This document shows, one piece after another, positions 33,707 to 43,953 of a stretch of DNA of 64,000 bases (its first letter is position 1; each line of letters opens with the position of its first letter). The notes under the pieces are model-generated. The model ran no database searches, was not told where the DNA came from, and saw only the letters and a program-made list of their open reading frames with translations. Location: positions 1 to 64,000 of the forward strand of contig NZ_JABEBY010000006.1 of NCBI RefSeq assembly GCF_046719765.1, read 5' to 3'. Origin of the DNA: Halonotius sp046719765. Lineage in GTDB: Archaea; Halobacteriota; Halobacteria; Halobacteriales; Haloferacaceae. A program made the translations under genes and the position numbers.

Positions 33707-34035
33707 GCGACGACGCTGCGACCGAAGCCGACGCCGTCGACACCGACGACCCTGCGGCCGTTCTTGACTCGTTGTTTGCGACGATCAAACAGCGACAGGA
33801 CGAACTGCCGGAGGATTCGTATACGGCGTCGCTGTTCACCCACGAGAAGGGCGACAACGAGGTGCTCGAAAAACTCGGCGAGGAGGCAACCGAGGTGATC
33901 TTGGCGGCGAAAGATGACGACCTCGACGACCTCCAGTATGAGTCGGCGGATTTCGTCTATCACCTGTTGGTGTTGTTTGCGATGAAGGGGCTAGATGTCG
34001 ACGATCTGCGGGACGAGCTCGAATCGCGGTTCTGA
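33703..34035 (+). CDS. hisE: Phosphoribosyl-ATP diphosphatase
   Basis: A 110-residue MazG-like enzyme catalysing the second step of histidine synthesis. It has the four-helix signature SYTASLFTHEKGDNEVLEKL, GEEATEVILAAKDDD and ESADFVYHLLVLFAMKGL. An acidic N-terminal extension of about 20 residues is typical of halophiles. Translationally coupled to pdxT. Confidence 0.92.
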   Translation: MSDDAATEADAVDTDDPAAVLDSLFATIKQRQDELPEDSYTASLFTHEKGDNEVLEKLGEEATEVILAAKDDDLDDLQYESADFVYHLLVLFAMKGLDVDDLRDELESRF

Positions 34036-34216
34036 CGGTACTACCGTTGCTGGCAGTTTTCGGTTCTGAGGTTCCTGTTCAGATAATCCGAAGAAATCGG
34101 AATCGTCTCGAACATGTATTTGCACATTGACGCAACCGAATTGGCCGAGGACACAACTGAAGCCTTCCAAAACTAACTTAATTAACCTACAGAAGGCTTG
34201 ATAATTCTGTTACGAT

Positions 34217-35905
34217 TCACACACTCCAGATATCGCTCAACTCCTCGGCCAATAGTTCTGTCCTTTCCCTAATCTTATCAATATTCCATTCATCATAATC
34301 GCCCACTTCTCTCGCAATCTCAAGATCTGCATTATTATAAACTGATTTCTTCGATTCAAATTTGGATTCGTCAAGTGAGCCGTGCTCCTCTGGAAGAAGG
34401 AGAGTGAGATTACCAATTAAGTTCTTAACTTCTTCAAATTCATCTGGATCACCGATCTCCTTACGCCACCGAGAGTACTTGTTGTCTTCGTGAATACGTC
34501 GTGGTGCAATGTGGTCGATGTGTAAACTATCTAGATTAACACGCAGAGCTTTCTGGCGGCCTTCCTCTAAACTCACGAGTGCCAGCAATGTTCTGAACTG
34601 CCACGGGCCTCCGTAATTCATAGAATTAGATTTTAGATGTTCTTTAATTTCACCCTTCTCTGGAGTTCTGTCAACTCCTGCTTTCCGAAGAATCCGCCTG
34701 ATGGCCTTATTATCATCAGCCTCTCTAACTGATTGTGCAACATTGTATAGTATGTCTCTTTTAGTAGCTGAGTCACTACCTGCAAGTTCATGACGCATAC
34801 CAATTACCGCAGCCAATCGGAGATACTCTTTCAACAACTCTTTGTCATCTACACGCCGATATATTGCGTGTGAAAGTACTTCTGCCTGTGTGGAAGAGGA
34901 ATTAAGACATCGTAAATACAGTTCCCCACTGTCGGGAATCCCACCTGCTTCGACATCGTACTGATTACTTGTTATTTGGAGGTATGAGTTAATTTGATCA
35001 TGAAACCAATCGACAAATTCAGTTACATCAGAAAAAGTATTCATCACCTGTTCGAAATTGCGGTATAAATCACCCTTATCTATCCGGAAGGGGGTAGGGG
35101 CGTCCGCATAGAGTAAAATTTGAGCCATGGGTCGACGCACTTTGATTTCATCATTCGTCCATCTACTACCACCCAACTCTCGTTGCAGTTCGTCGTAAAT
35201 ATGTCCCCAACGGTTTTTCGCCTCTTGTTCATCTCTTTGACTGTCTAACTTTTCAGCTGCTCCATGAATCCGCGATTTTGCTAAGATGTGGGGTGCAACC
35301 TCTTTTCCACGTTCGTTCTGTGACTGAAAAATTGTATAGGCTAAACTAGTATCATTGCATCTTGTTCGAACCACTTCCAAATTCGTAGTGATATTGGTCA
35401 GTAATTCATCAACTTCATTCTCATCTAACTTTTGAACTTTATCTATGTAGTAATTATATGCTTTCTTTACACGTTTATCAGCCTCTTCTGAAGCTTGTTG
35501 CCATATTTTTCTATAAGACTCATTCATTTCTTCGTCGTTGAGAATGAGACGTTGTACTTTCTCATCTTTTGGATAAGAATTTACAACATTTGTTATTCTC
35601 CTATCTTCGTTTCCGCCTATTATCGTTTCATCTCTAATAGCAAGTAACAGTATAGAAACTGTAACCATCCTTTGTTGACCGTCAACAATCTCAAATAATT
35701 CACCTCGTTCCTTTTCAAGTAGAATTATATTACCCAAGTAATGTCTATCTACCTCGTCACCTATCCTACTTAAATCAAGCCATAGATCTTCAAATTCTTT
35801 TTTATCCCATTCATATCCACGTTGGTACGGTGGAACCTCAAACTGAGCCCCCGGTTTCTCAAATAACTCTCTAACTGTTCTGAACTTGGCTTCCATAAAC
35901 TGCAT
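34217..35905 (-). CDS. DUF262-DUF1524 protein (GmrSD-like restriction/defence candidate)
   Basis: 562 residues. The N-terminal DUF262 domain has PPYQRGYEWDKKEFEDLWLD and the nucleotide-dependent motif IVDGQQRMVT. The C-terminal DUF1524 has an HNH-like nuclease core, HIDHIAPRRIHE, then NLIGNLTLL with an expected ligand. Both halves of GmrS/GmrD are therefore joined in one chain, as in many single-gene type IV restriction proteins that cut modified DNA. The gene is strikingly AT-rich compared with neighbours, so it is probably foreign. No methyltransferase is beside it. Function is inferred from family. Confidence 0.8.
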   Translation of the reverse strand: MQFMEAKFRTVRELFEKPGAQFEVPPYQRGYEWDKKEFEDLWLDLSRIGDEVDRHYLGNIILLEKERGELFEIVDGQQRMVTVSILLLAIRDETIIGGNEDRRITNVVNSYPKDEKVQRLILNDEEMNESYRKIWQQASEEADKRVKKAYNYYIDKVQKLDENEVDELLTNITTNLEVVRTRCNDTSLAYTIFQSQNERGKEVAPHILAKSRIHGAAEKLDSQRDEQEAKNRWGHIYDELQRELGGSRWTNDEIKVRRPMAQILLYADAPTPFRIDKGDLYRNFEQVMNTFSDVTEFVDWFHDQINSYLQITSNQYDVEAGGIPDSGELYLRCLNSSSTQAEVLSHAIYRRVDDKELLKEYLRLAAVIGMRHELAGSDSATKRDILYNVAQSVREADDNKAIRRILRKAGVDRTPEKGEIKEHLKSNSMNYGGPWQFRTLLALVSLEEGRQKALRVNLDSLHIDHIAPRRIHEDNKYSRWRKEIGDPDEFEEVKNLIGNLTLLLPEEHGSLDESKFESKKSVYNNADLEIAREVGDYDEWNIDKIRERTELLAEELSDIWSV

Positions 35906-35996
35906 CCATATTCTGGCAGTGTAAATAGATTTATATTTGAATTTTTGACGACAAAGCTAATCAGAAAATACATTTCTATCGTGATGTTGGGTTAGT

Positions 35997-36248
35997 GTGG
36001 TCGAGCAGGAGCCCGAAATCTCCGAGACTGTCCCGGAATATCCCTCAACTGGGTTGGATAAGCAGTCGACGGAGGCGCTCCGAGACATTGCTGCGTTCGC
36101 AGAGCAGCTGCCGAGTGGAAGAAGACTAAGGCCCAACGAGGCCCTCGATCGGAGCGACTCGGGACTTTCGAGGTGTTCTCAATCAAATCGTGCGACGCTG
36201 AACAGTACCGTTCCGAGCGGCCGAACAGTTATGTCAATATGCGCATAG
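35997..36248 (+). pseudogene. Possible remnant of a small haloarchaeal gene
   Basis: The frame reads VEQEPEISETVPEYPSTGLD then KQSTEALRDIAAFAEQL, resembling small haloarchaeal proteins with a TGLD-KxS-x-L pattern. It then becomes unlike protein. A different frame continues with AEWKKTKAQRG, suggesting a frameshift. This is a family guess; the rest of 35906-36257 shows nothing else. Confidence 0.35.
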
Positions 36249-36257
36249 TATTGAAGT

Positions 36258-36572
36258 GTGGCGAGGAAAACGATCTCCCTGTCCGAGGAGGCGTATCAGC
36301 GGCTACAGGCCCTGAAGCGCGACGACGAGAGCTTCACCGATGTCGTCATTCGCATCACTGACTCCGAGCAGGACGTGATGAAGGGGTTCGGATCGTGGGC
36401 CGATACCGACCTTCGGGAGGAAGTCGAAGCGGCACGAGACGAGTTCAACGAAGATTTCGAAACTCGCCGTGATGACGAAACCGTCCCGCTCGGTGACGCG
36501 CTTCCGGAACTCGCGGTTGACGCTGATGTCGATGCTGTTGATGCAGTGCGTGACGTGCGTGAGGAAACATAG
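36258..36572 (+). CDS. Orphan VapB-type antitoxin
   Basis: 104 residues with a GTG start. The N-terminus RKTISLSEEAYQRLQALKRD then DESFTDVVIRITD is the archaeal VapB antitoxin family (DUF217-like). The C-terminus is acidic. The usual PIN toxin gene is missing: pheA starts 71 bases later and nothing PIN-like precedes it. It may be a relic or act on a distant toxin. Confidence 0.7.
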   Translation: MARKTISLSEEAYQRLQALKRDDESFTDVVIRITDSEQDVMKGFGSWADTDLREEVEAARDEFNEDFETRRDDETVPLGDALPELAVDADVDAVDAVRDVREET

Positions 36573-36643
36573 GACTGTCTCCCGAAATCAACGATGAGAC
36601 GTTTCCCGACGCGTTTTTCAGCCGGCTTGCCGAAACGCCGCCA

Positions 36644-37456
36644 ATGAACGCAGTGACACTCGGTCCGACCGGAACCTACTCACACCGTGCCGCCCGCGCC
36701 GTCGCCGACGATGTTGCCTTCCGGGAGTCGGTGACCGCCATCATCGAAGCCGTCGCAGGCGGCGACTTCGAACGCGGCGTCGTCCCGATCGAAAACAGCA
36801 TCGAGGGCAGCGTCACCGAAACGCTCGACGCCCTGGCTGATTACGAGGTGTGTGTCACCAGCGAGATCGTCACGCCGATCCGCCACGCGCTGCTCGCCCA
36901 AGGCGAGTCCTTCGACACGATCGCCAGCCACGCCCAAGCACTCGCCCAATGCCGGAGCTATCTCGAAGCACACTACCCCGACGCCACACAGGAAGCCGTC
37001 GCCTCCACCGCTCGCGGCGTCCAATCGGCCCGCGAGAACGCCTCTATCGCCGGCATCGGCCACCCCGACAACGCGACCAACGGTACCGACCTCCAGATTC
37101 TCGCCGAGGACATTCAGGATCAGGATTCCAACGCCACCCGGTTCTTCGTCATCGCGCCCGCCGCCGAGCGAACCGACGCCGGCGGGAAGACCTCGCTGAT
37201 TGTCTACCCCAGTGCCAACTATCCTGGCCTGCTGTTGGAGCTACTGGAGGCCTTCGCCGACCGTGATATCAACCTCTCTCGCGTGGAATCCCGCCCGAGC
37301 GGCGCGCGACTCGGCGACTATCTCTTCCATTTCGACATCGAGGCCGGCGTCTACGAGAGCCGTGTGCAGGAGGCCCTCGATGAGATCGAAGAACTGGCCG
37401 CCGACGGCTGGGTTCGCAATCTCGGCTCCTACGATACGAAACACGTGCTGTACTGA
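36644..37456 (+). CDS. pheA: Prephenate dehydratase
   Basis: A 270-residue enzyme converting prephenate to phenylpyruvate for phenylalanine. The catalytic domain covers about 1-175: LGPTGTYSHRAA, VVPIENSIEGSVTETLDAL, and the TRFFVIAP run in SNATRFFVIAP, the conserved TRF active-site motif. A C-terminal ACT domain binds phenylalanine (TSLIVYPSANYPGLLLELLE, then INLSRVESRPS). No chorismate mutase domain is fused, as is usual in haloarchaea. Confidence 0.93.
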   Translation: MNAVTLGPTGTYSHRAARAVADDVAFRESVTAIIEAVAGGDFERGVVPIENSIEGSVTETLDALADYEVCVTSEIVTPIRHALLAQGESFDTIASHAQALAQCRSYLEAHYPDATQEAVASTARGVQSARENASIAGIGHPDNATNGTDLQILAEDIQDQDSNATRFFVIAPAAERTDAGGKTSLIVYPSANYPGLLLELLEAFADRDINLSRVESRPSGARLGDYLFHFDIEAGVYESRVQEALDEIEELAADGWVRNLGSYDTKHVLY

Positions 37457-37534
37457 ACCGTTTCCGCTATTCCGGTTTTTGTCGCTGTAAAAACGACGAA
37501 AAGCTTGAAGCCGATTCAGGGGTAACTATGGGGT

Positions 37535-37966
37535 ATGCCTGAGAAACCGAACCCCTTTGAGGAGCTTGACGAGCTGATCGAGCGCATGAACGACCAGTTC
37601 GGCGAGCTGAGCCGCACCTTTGAGGGCGGCAGTGTCCTCTCGGAGATCAGCGTCGATGTCGCTGACCACGGCGAGGAGATCGTCGTCACCGCTGATCTCC
37701 CCGGCTTCGCCGAGGCGGATATCGATCTCCGAGCCGACGAGGACTCGGTCACGCTCAGTGCGGCGGCTGAGAGCGAAACTGTCGACGACGACGCCCACTA
37801 CCACCGCAAGGAACGCAGCCACCAGTCGGTCAGCCGGCGGGTACGGTTGCCGGAGTCGGTCGACGCCGCGTCGGCGACCGCGAGCTACACCAACGGCGTG
37901 CTGACGGTCACGCTGCCGAAACTTGATCCCGACGCGCCCGGCGGCCACGAGATCGACGTGGAATAA
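37535..37966 (+). CDS. Hsp20/alpha-crystallin family small heat shock protein
   Basis: 143 residues. The N-terminal helical arm (EELDELIERMNDQFGELSRT) is followed by the alpha-crystallin domain (about 38-130: ISVDVADHGEEIVVTADLPG, YHRKERSHQSVSRRVRLPES, TASYTNGVLTVTLPKLD). An ATP-independent holdase. The A/N-GVLTVTLPK signature is clear. Confidence 0.88.
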   Translation: MPEKPNPFEELDELIERMNDQFGELSRTFEGGSVLSEISVDVADHGEEIVVTADLPGFAEADIDLRADEDSVTLSAAAESETVDDDAHYHRKERSHQSVSRRVRLPESVDAASATASYTNGVLTVTLPKLDPDAPGGHEIDVE

Positions 37967-38019
37967 CGCCGATTTGAGTCACCAGTACCATTTTGCTGCC
38001 ACAGCCGTCAGCGACAGCC

Positions 38020-38199
38020 ATGCCCTCCAGAGAGAACATCGTCATCCTCGGCTTCATCGCTGTCGCCGTGACAGTCGCCGTCGGCATCGACACCGCAACC
38101 ACGTTGCCCGGCTGGCTCCCGTTTGCCAGCCTGTTGGGACTTGGCGTCATCGCGCCGCTGCTCGTCAACAACTATCTCGACGCACGCGACGCTGCCTGA
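38020..38199 (+). CDS. Small two-helix membrane protein
   Basis: 59 residues, MPSRENIVILGFIAVAVTVA then a second helix LPFASLLGLGVIAPLLVNNY. The ATG at 38020 is preferred over one at 37993. It is convergent with the ATP synthase operon, ending 44 bases from the atpB stop. No family is recognised. Confidence 0.6.
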   Translation: MPSRENIVILGFIAVAVTVAVGIDTATTLPGWLPFASLLGLGVIAPLLVNNYLDARDAA

Positions 38200-38243
38200 G
38201 AGTTACAGCGAACCGAAGCGACAGGAAAGAGAAAACAGCGAGC

Positions 38244-39658
38244 TTAGTCGGCGGTCGCTTCGACTTCCTCGCCCTCGTCGTCGACGTAGTAGTCCTCGAT
38301 GAACTCCTCGTCGATCCGGTTGAGCTCCTCTTTCGGCAGCTTGCTGAGCAGCTCCCAGCCGAGATCAAGGGTGTCTTCCAGTTCGCGGTTGGTGTCGAAC
38401 CCTTGGTCGATGAAGTCGGTCTCGAAGTCGTCAGCGAAGTCGAGATACTTGTTATCCCGGTCGCTGAGTGCTTCCCGGCCGACAATGTTGACCAGGTCGC
38501 GCAGGTTCTCACCCTCCGCGTAGGCGGCGTACATCTGGTTGGCGACATCGCCGTGATCCTCGCGGGTCAGGCCCTCGCCGATCCCGTCGTCCATCAGCCG
38601 CGAGAGGCTGGGCAGGACGTTGACGGGCGGCTGAACGCCCTGGCTGTTGAGGTCGCGGTCGACGTAGATCTGGCCCTCCGTGATATACCCCGTCAGATCG
38701 GGGATCGGGTGGGTGTCGTCGTCGCCGGGCATCGTGAGAATCGGTATCTGGGTGACCGACCCCTCACGGCCCTGAATCCGACCGGCGCGCTCATACAGCG
38801 TCGCCAGGTCAGTGTACATGTAGCCGGGGTAGCCACGCCGACCCGGCACCTCCTCGCGGGCGGCACCGATCTCCCGCAGTGCCTCACAGTAGTTCGTCAT
38901 GTCCGTGAGGATGACAAGGACGTGGTAGTCCTTCTCGAAGGCGAGGTACTCGGCGGTCGTCAGCGCGAGTCGCGGCGTGACCGTCCGCTCGACGGCGGGG
39001 TCGTCCGCCAGATTCGCAAAGACCACGGAGCGTTCCAGCGCGCCGGTGCGCTCGAAGTCGTCCATGAACTCGTTGGCCTCTTCCTGGGTAATGCCCATCG
39101 CCCCGAAGATCACGGCGAACTCGCTGCCCTCCTCGCCGTCTTCTTCCTCCTCAGGTACGCTGGCCTGCCGGGCGATCTGGAGTGCCAGATCGTTGTGCGG
39201 CAGTCCCGACGCCGAGAAGATCGGCAGTTTCTGGCCGCGAACGAGGGTGTTCATGCCATCGATGGCTGAGACACCCGTCTGGATGAACTCCTCGGGGTAC
39301 TCCCGGGAGTAGGGGTTGATCGCCGCGCCGATGATATCCTCGCGGGATTCGGGGACGATCTCTGGGCCGCCGTCGATCGGCTGACCCGTGCCGTCCATGA
39401 CCCGGCCGAGCAGATCCTCGGTGACGGGCATCTTCAGCGTCTCGCCGAGGAAGCGCACGGAGGCGTTGCGGTCGATCCCGCTGGTGCCCTCGAAGACCTG
39501 AATCGCGACAAGGCCGTCGCTGGACTCCAAGACCTGACCGCGGAGCGTCCGGCCGTCCTCGGTTTCGATCTCGACGATCTCGTCGTAGCCGATCGGCTCG
39601 TCGACCTCGGCGTAGACGAGCGGGCCGCTGATCTCGTTGATGGTCTCGTATTCTTTCA

Positions 39659-39659
<1 letters not shown>
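38244..39659 (-). CDS. atpB: A-type ATP synthase subunit B
   Basis: The 471-residue non-catalytic nucleotide-binding subunit of the A1 head. It starts MKEYETINEISGPLVYAEVD. The P-loop equivalent is altered (ASGLPHNDLALQIARQ), as expected for B. YPGYMYTDLATLYERAGRI and ILTMPGDDDTHPIPDLTGYI are family signatures. Its ATG shares a base with the atpA stop. It is the last ATP synthase gene on this strand. Subunit D, often encoded downstream, is not here. Confidence 0.95.
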
Positions 39660-41416
<1,757 letters not shown>

Positions 41417-41418
41417 AG

Positions 41419-41745
41419 TTAGTCGTCTTCCTCCATCAGATCGATGCCGATGGCGCGTTTGATCTGTCCGCGGAGATCGCCGCTGCCCGCGCCGCCACCG
41501 AGGGTGACAAGCGTGGGCTCGACGCTGGTTTCGACCGATTTCCGCGTCCCGCGGGACAGATGATCGAGATCGTCGTCGTACATGACGATGATGCCGACAT
41601 CCTCGTCGTTGAGGACGCGCTCGACGGCGTCGTCAAGCGCGTCGTCCTTCTCATCGTCGGGCACGTTCTCGCATTTGCGGACGCCCGCCAGCCGGAAGCC
41701 GGTCGTGAAATCCGGGCTGCCGATGACCGCGATCTCCTGGCTCAT
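41419..41745 (-). CDS. atpF: A-type ATP synthase subunit F
   Basis: The 108-residue central-stalk subunit: MSQEIAVIGSPDFTTGFRLA, VLNDEDVGIIVMYDDDLDHL, PTLVTLGGG and a C-terminal ALGIDLMEEDD-like end. It overlaps atpC by 4 bases and precedes atpA by 2. Confidence 0.92.
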   Translation of the reverse strand: MSQEIAVIGSPDFTTGFRLAGVRKCENVPDDEKDDALDDAVERVLNDEDVGIIVMYDDDLDHLSRGTRKSVETSVEPTLVTLGGGAGSGDLRGQIKRAIGIDLMEEDD

Positions 41746-42815
41746 AGGATCACCAACTCCTGTTCGATGGCCGTCTCGCTCAGGCCGGCCTCGCGGCCGC
41801 GAGCGATGGCACGGATGTTGGTTACCTCCCGCTCCTTCATCAAGATGTAGGCTATGACCGGGGAGATCGACAGCGGATGGATGTTGCCGAGCTGTTTGGA
41901 GTATCGTAGCAACACCGCCTCTAAGGCGCGCTCGAAGTCGATGAGGCTGTCTGCGGCCTCCAGCTCGTCGAGCGGTTCCGAGAGCTTTGTGCCGTATTTG
42001 CTCTCTCGGATCCGGGTGACGAGTTCGTCGGTGTTTTCGACCAGTGTTGTCATCTCGCTGGCCGAAAACAGCCGCCCGCCGTCGATGAAGTACGCACCGG
42101 GGTCGATATCCGCGCCGCTGCGGGCGAGCCGCAGGGCGTTGCGGACGTTCCGGAAGTCGATCTCGGCTTCGAGGAACTCCCGGTAGAGATCGATCGCCTC
42201 CCCGCCGGGGAGATCGCTGAGTAGCTGTTCGTAGAACGCCCGATCGACGGCGTTCTCCAGCGGCACCAGCGTGTCGGTCTCCTGGAAGTCCTCGAAGGCG
42301 TCGTCGACCGCGTCGCCGAAGATCGTGCCATCGAGGAGGGAGACGGCATCTTCGACGGTGCCGGCCTCAAGCAGCCGGTTGATCAGGGCGTCGTCGAACT
42401 CGCCGGCCCGGATCATGTCGGTCTCGATGGCCTCGCTGTCGGCGTCGGTGTAGACGCCGCGCAGCACCGTCTTGACGTTCCAGGCGTCGAACTTTCGCAG
42501 GTAGCGGGCGATGAGATCGTACAGTTGGCCCTCAGCGAAGTCGAGCAAGGCGTCGAAGTGTCGCGCCAGATTGCGGTTCAGCGAGTACTCGATGAGGTCG
42601 ACCCCGCTGTGGCGGCTGCCGAGCTCGTTGATCTCCTGTTCGTACTCGGATTCCTCCATGTAGCGGGCGATCTCGGCGGGGCTCATCCGGACGAGCTTGC
42701 TGTACTCGTCGTCGTCGAACAGGACGCCCCGTCGGGCTCGCACCCGGGCGGTGACGTACTCGGGGTTTGCGCCGCCGGGTGAGCCGGACGATGCGTTCAT
42801 GCCGGGCGTACTCAT
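41742..42815 (-). CDS. atpC: A-type ATP synthase subunit C
   Basis: 357 residues. The funnel-shaped subunit joining the central stalk to the membrane ring, homologous to eukaryotic V-ATPase d: NPEYVTARVRARRGVLFDDD, YLRKFDAWNVKTVLRGVYTD, NIHPLSISPVIAYILMKERE. Overlaps atpE by 4 bases. Confidence 0.93.
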   Translation of the reverse strand: MSTPGMNASSGSPGGANPEYVTARVRARRGVLFDDDEYSKLVRMSPAEIARYMEESEYEQEINELGSRHSGVDLIEYSLNRNLARHFDALLDFAEGQLYDLIARYLRKFDAWNVKTVLRGVYTDADSEAIETDMIRAGEFDDALINRLLEAGTVEDAVSLLDGTIFGDAVDDAFEDFQETDTLVPLENAVDRAFYEQLLSDLPGGEAIDLYREFLEAEIDFRNVRNALRLARSGADIDPGAYFIDGGRLFSASEMTTLVENTDELVTRIRESKYGTKLSEPLDELEAADSLIDFERALEAVLLRYSKQLGNIHPLSISPVIAYILMKEREVTNIRAIARGREAGLSETAIEQELVIL

Positions 42816-43393
42816 TGCTCGAAGAGGTGCTCGGAGAGTTCCTTCAGGTTCTCGTCCCAGACGGTGTCGAGAACCGAGTCGAACGTGTTGTTCACCCGCA
42901 CGCGGGAGGTCTCGCTTTCGACAACGACGCCGCCGAGGCAGTCGTAGTCGCCGGCAAAGCTGAACCCGTCGTACTCCGTCAGGATCTCCTCAATGAGCTC
43001 CTGATCGTCGCTCCGCCCGTAGACGCTGACGGTCGCGTCGTCGTCGAACTCCGCGGCCGCCTCGTCGATGAGGCTCCGGGTGAGCGACTCGCGGCGGTCA
43101 CCCGATAGCTCGGTGAGGGCGGCTTCAACCGCCTCGCGGACATCGGCGAGCACGTCTCGGCGGGCTTCGAGCCGCTGCTGTTTGGCTTCGAGATTCGCAC
43201 TCGATACCGCCTGTTCGCGCTCCTGGTCGATCTGGGATTCGACCTCGGCGGCGCGCTCCGCCTTGATCGCCTCGGCGTCGGCTTCGGCCTCGGCGATGAT
43301 GGCCTCGGCTTCCTCGTCGGCCTCGGCACGAATCTCCTCTGCACGCGCGCGGGCTTCGTCTTTGATGTCGTCGACGACGTGTTCCAAACTCAT
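42812..43393 (-). CDS. atpE: A-type ATP synthase subunit E
   Basis: The 193-residue peripheral-stalk subunit. A long N-terminal coiled coil of Ala/Glu repeats (VVDDIKDEARARAEEIRAEA) leads to a globular C-terminal half (YDCLGGVVVESETSRVRVNN, TFDSVLDTVWDENLKE). Translationally coupled to atpC. Confidence 0.92.
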   Translation of the reverse strand: MSLEHVVDDIKDEARARAEEIRAEADEEAEAIIAEAEADAEAIKAERAAEVESQIDQEREQAVSSANLEAKQQRLEARRDVLADVREAVEAALTELSGDRRESLTRSLIDEAAAEFDDDATVSVYGRSDDQELIEEILTEYDGFSFAGDYDCLGGVVVESETSRVRVNNTFDSVLDTVWDENLKELSEHLFEQ

Positions 43394-43410
43394 TGTTAGC
43401 CCGGAGATCC

Positions 43411-43680
43411 TTACAGGCCGATCAGAACCACAACGATGAGTGCAAGGATAATGAGCGTTTCCGGAAGCACCGTCAGGATCAGGCCTTTTCCGAAGAGGCT
43501 CTCGTCTTCTGCCATCGCGCCAACGGCGGCGGCACCGATCCCACGCTGGGAGTAGCCGGCACCGAAGGCCGCGAGGCCGACGGCGATCGCACTCGCTGCG
43601 GCCGGGCCGAGTGCTGGGCCGCCTGCTGCTCCATTCTGCAGTACAACGTTGCTGACTTCTGTGGCAAGTTCCAAGCTCAT
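43411..43680 (-). CDS. atpK: A-type ATP synthase membrane rotor subunit K
   Basis: 89 residues, two transmembrane helices. The ion-binding Glu is in the second helix (LILTVLPETLIILALIVV). The N-terminal helix (ASAIAVGLAAFGAGYSQRGI) is Gly/Ala-rich. One hairpin per subunit, the single-copy form. Confidence 0.93.
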   Translation of the reverse strand: MSLELATEVSNVVLQNGAAGGPALGPAAASAIAVGLAAFGAGYSQRGIGAAAVGAMAEDESLFGKGLILTVLPETLIILALIVVVLIGL

Positions 43681-43746
43681 GTATTGTGTCTCGTGTCCGC
43701 TAACGTTGGCTTAGTAGCCGAACACTTGCTATTGCTCCCAGGCAGT

Positions 43747-43756
43747 TCATAAAGCT
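43747..43756 (-). promoter_or_regulatory. Candidate TATA box for atpKECFAB
   Basis: On the minus strand GCTTTATGA lies about 70 bases before the atpK start, inside the 273-base gap after atpI. With the T-run after atpI it suggests that atpK-B can be transcribed separately from atpH-I. Nothing coding was found in the gap. Confidence 0.4.
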
Positions 43757-43927
43757 TCCCAAACCCGTTAGTTACAACAGTCAGACGGTATGTTACCGGT
43801 TATCAGATCTCACCAGCCCACGCTGTTGGCGGATCGCTCGCCCGAAAATATCCCACCGACGTGTGCCGGCAGGATCGACGGCTCCTCCTGACGCAAACGG
43901 GCGGCTCTGTGGGGAGCCACCGACCAC

Positions 43928-43933
43928 AAAAAA
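43928..43933 (-). terminator. T-run terminator after atpI
   Basis: Six consecutive T on the minus strand, about 20 bases past the atpI stop, form the typical archaeal intrinsic termination signal. Confidence 0.4.
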
Positions 43934-43953
43934 GAAGCAGCGAAACGCGACCC

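Noticed and set aside
37923..39269. 448-codon open frame antisense to atpB
   Set aside because: It overlaps a certain gene on the other strand, and the translated sequence lacks any family signature.
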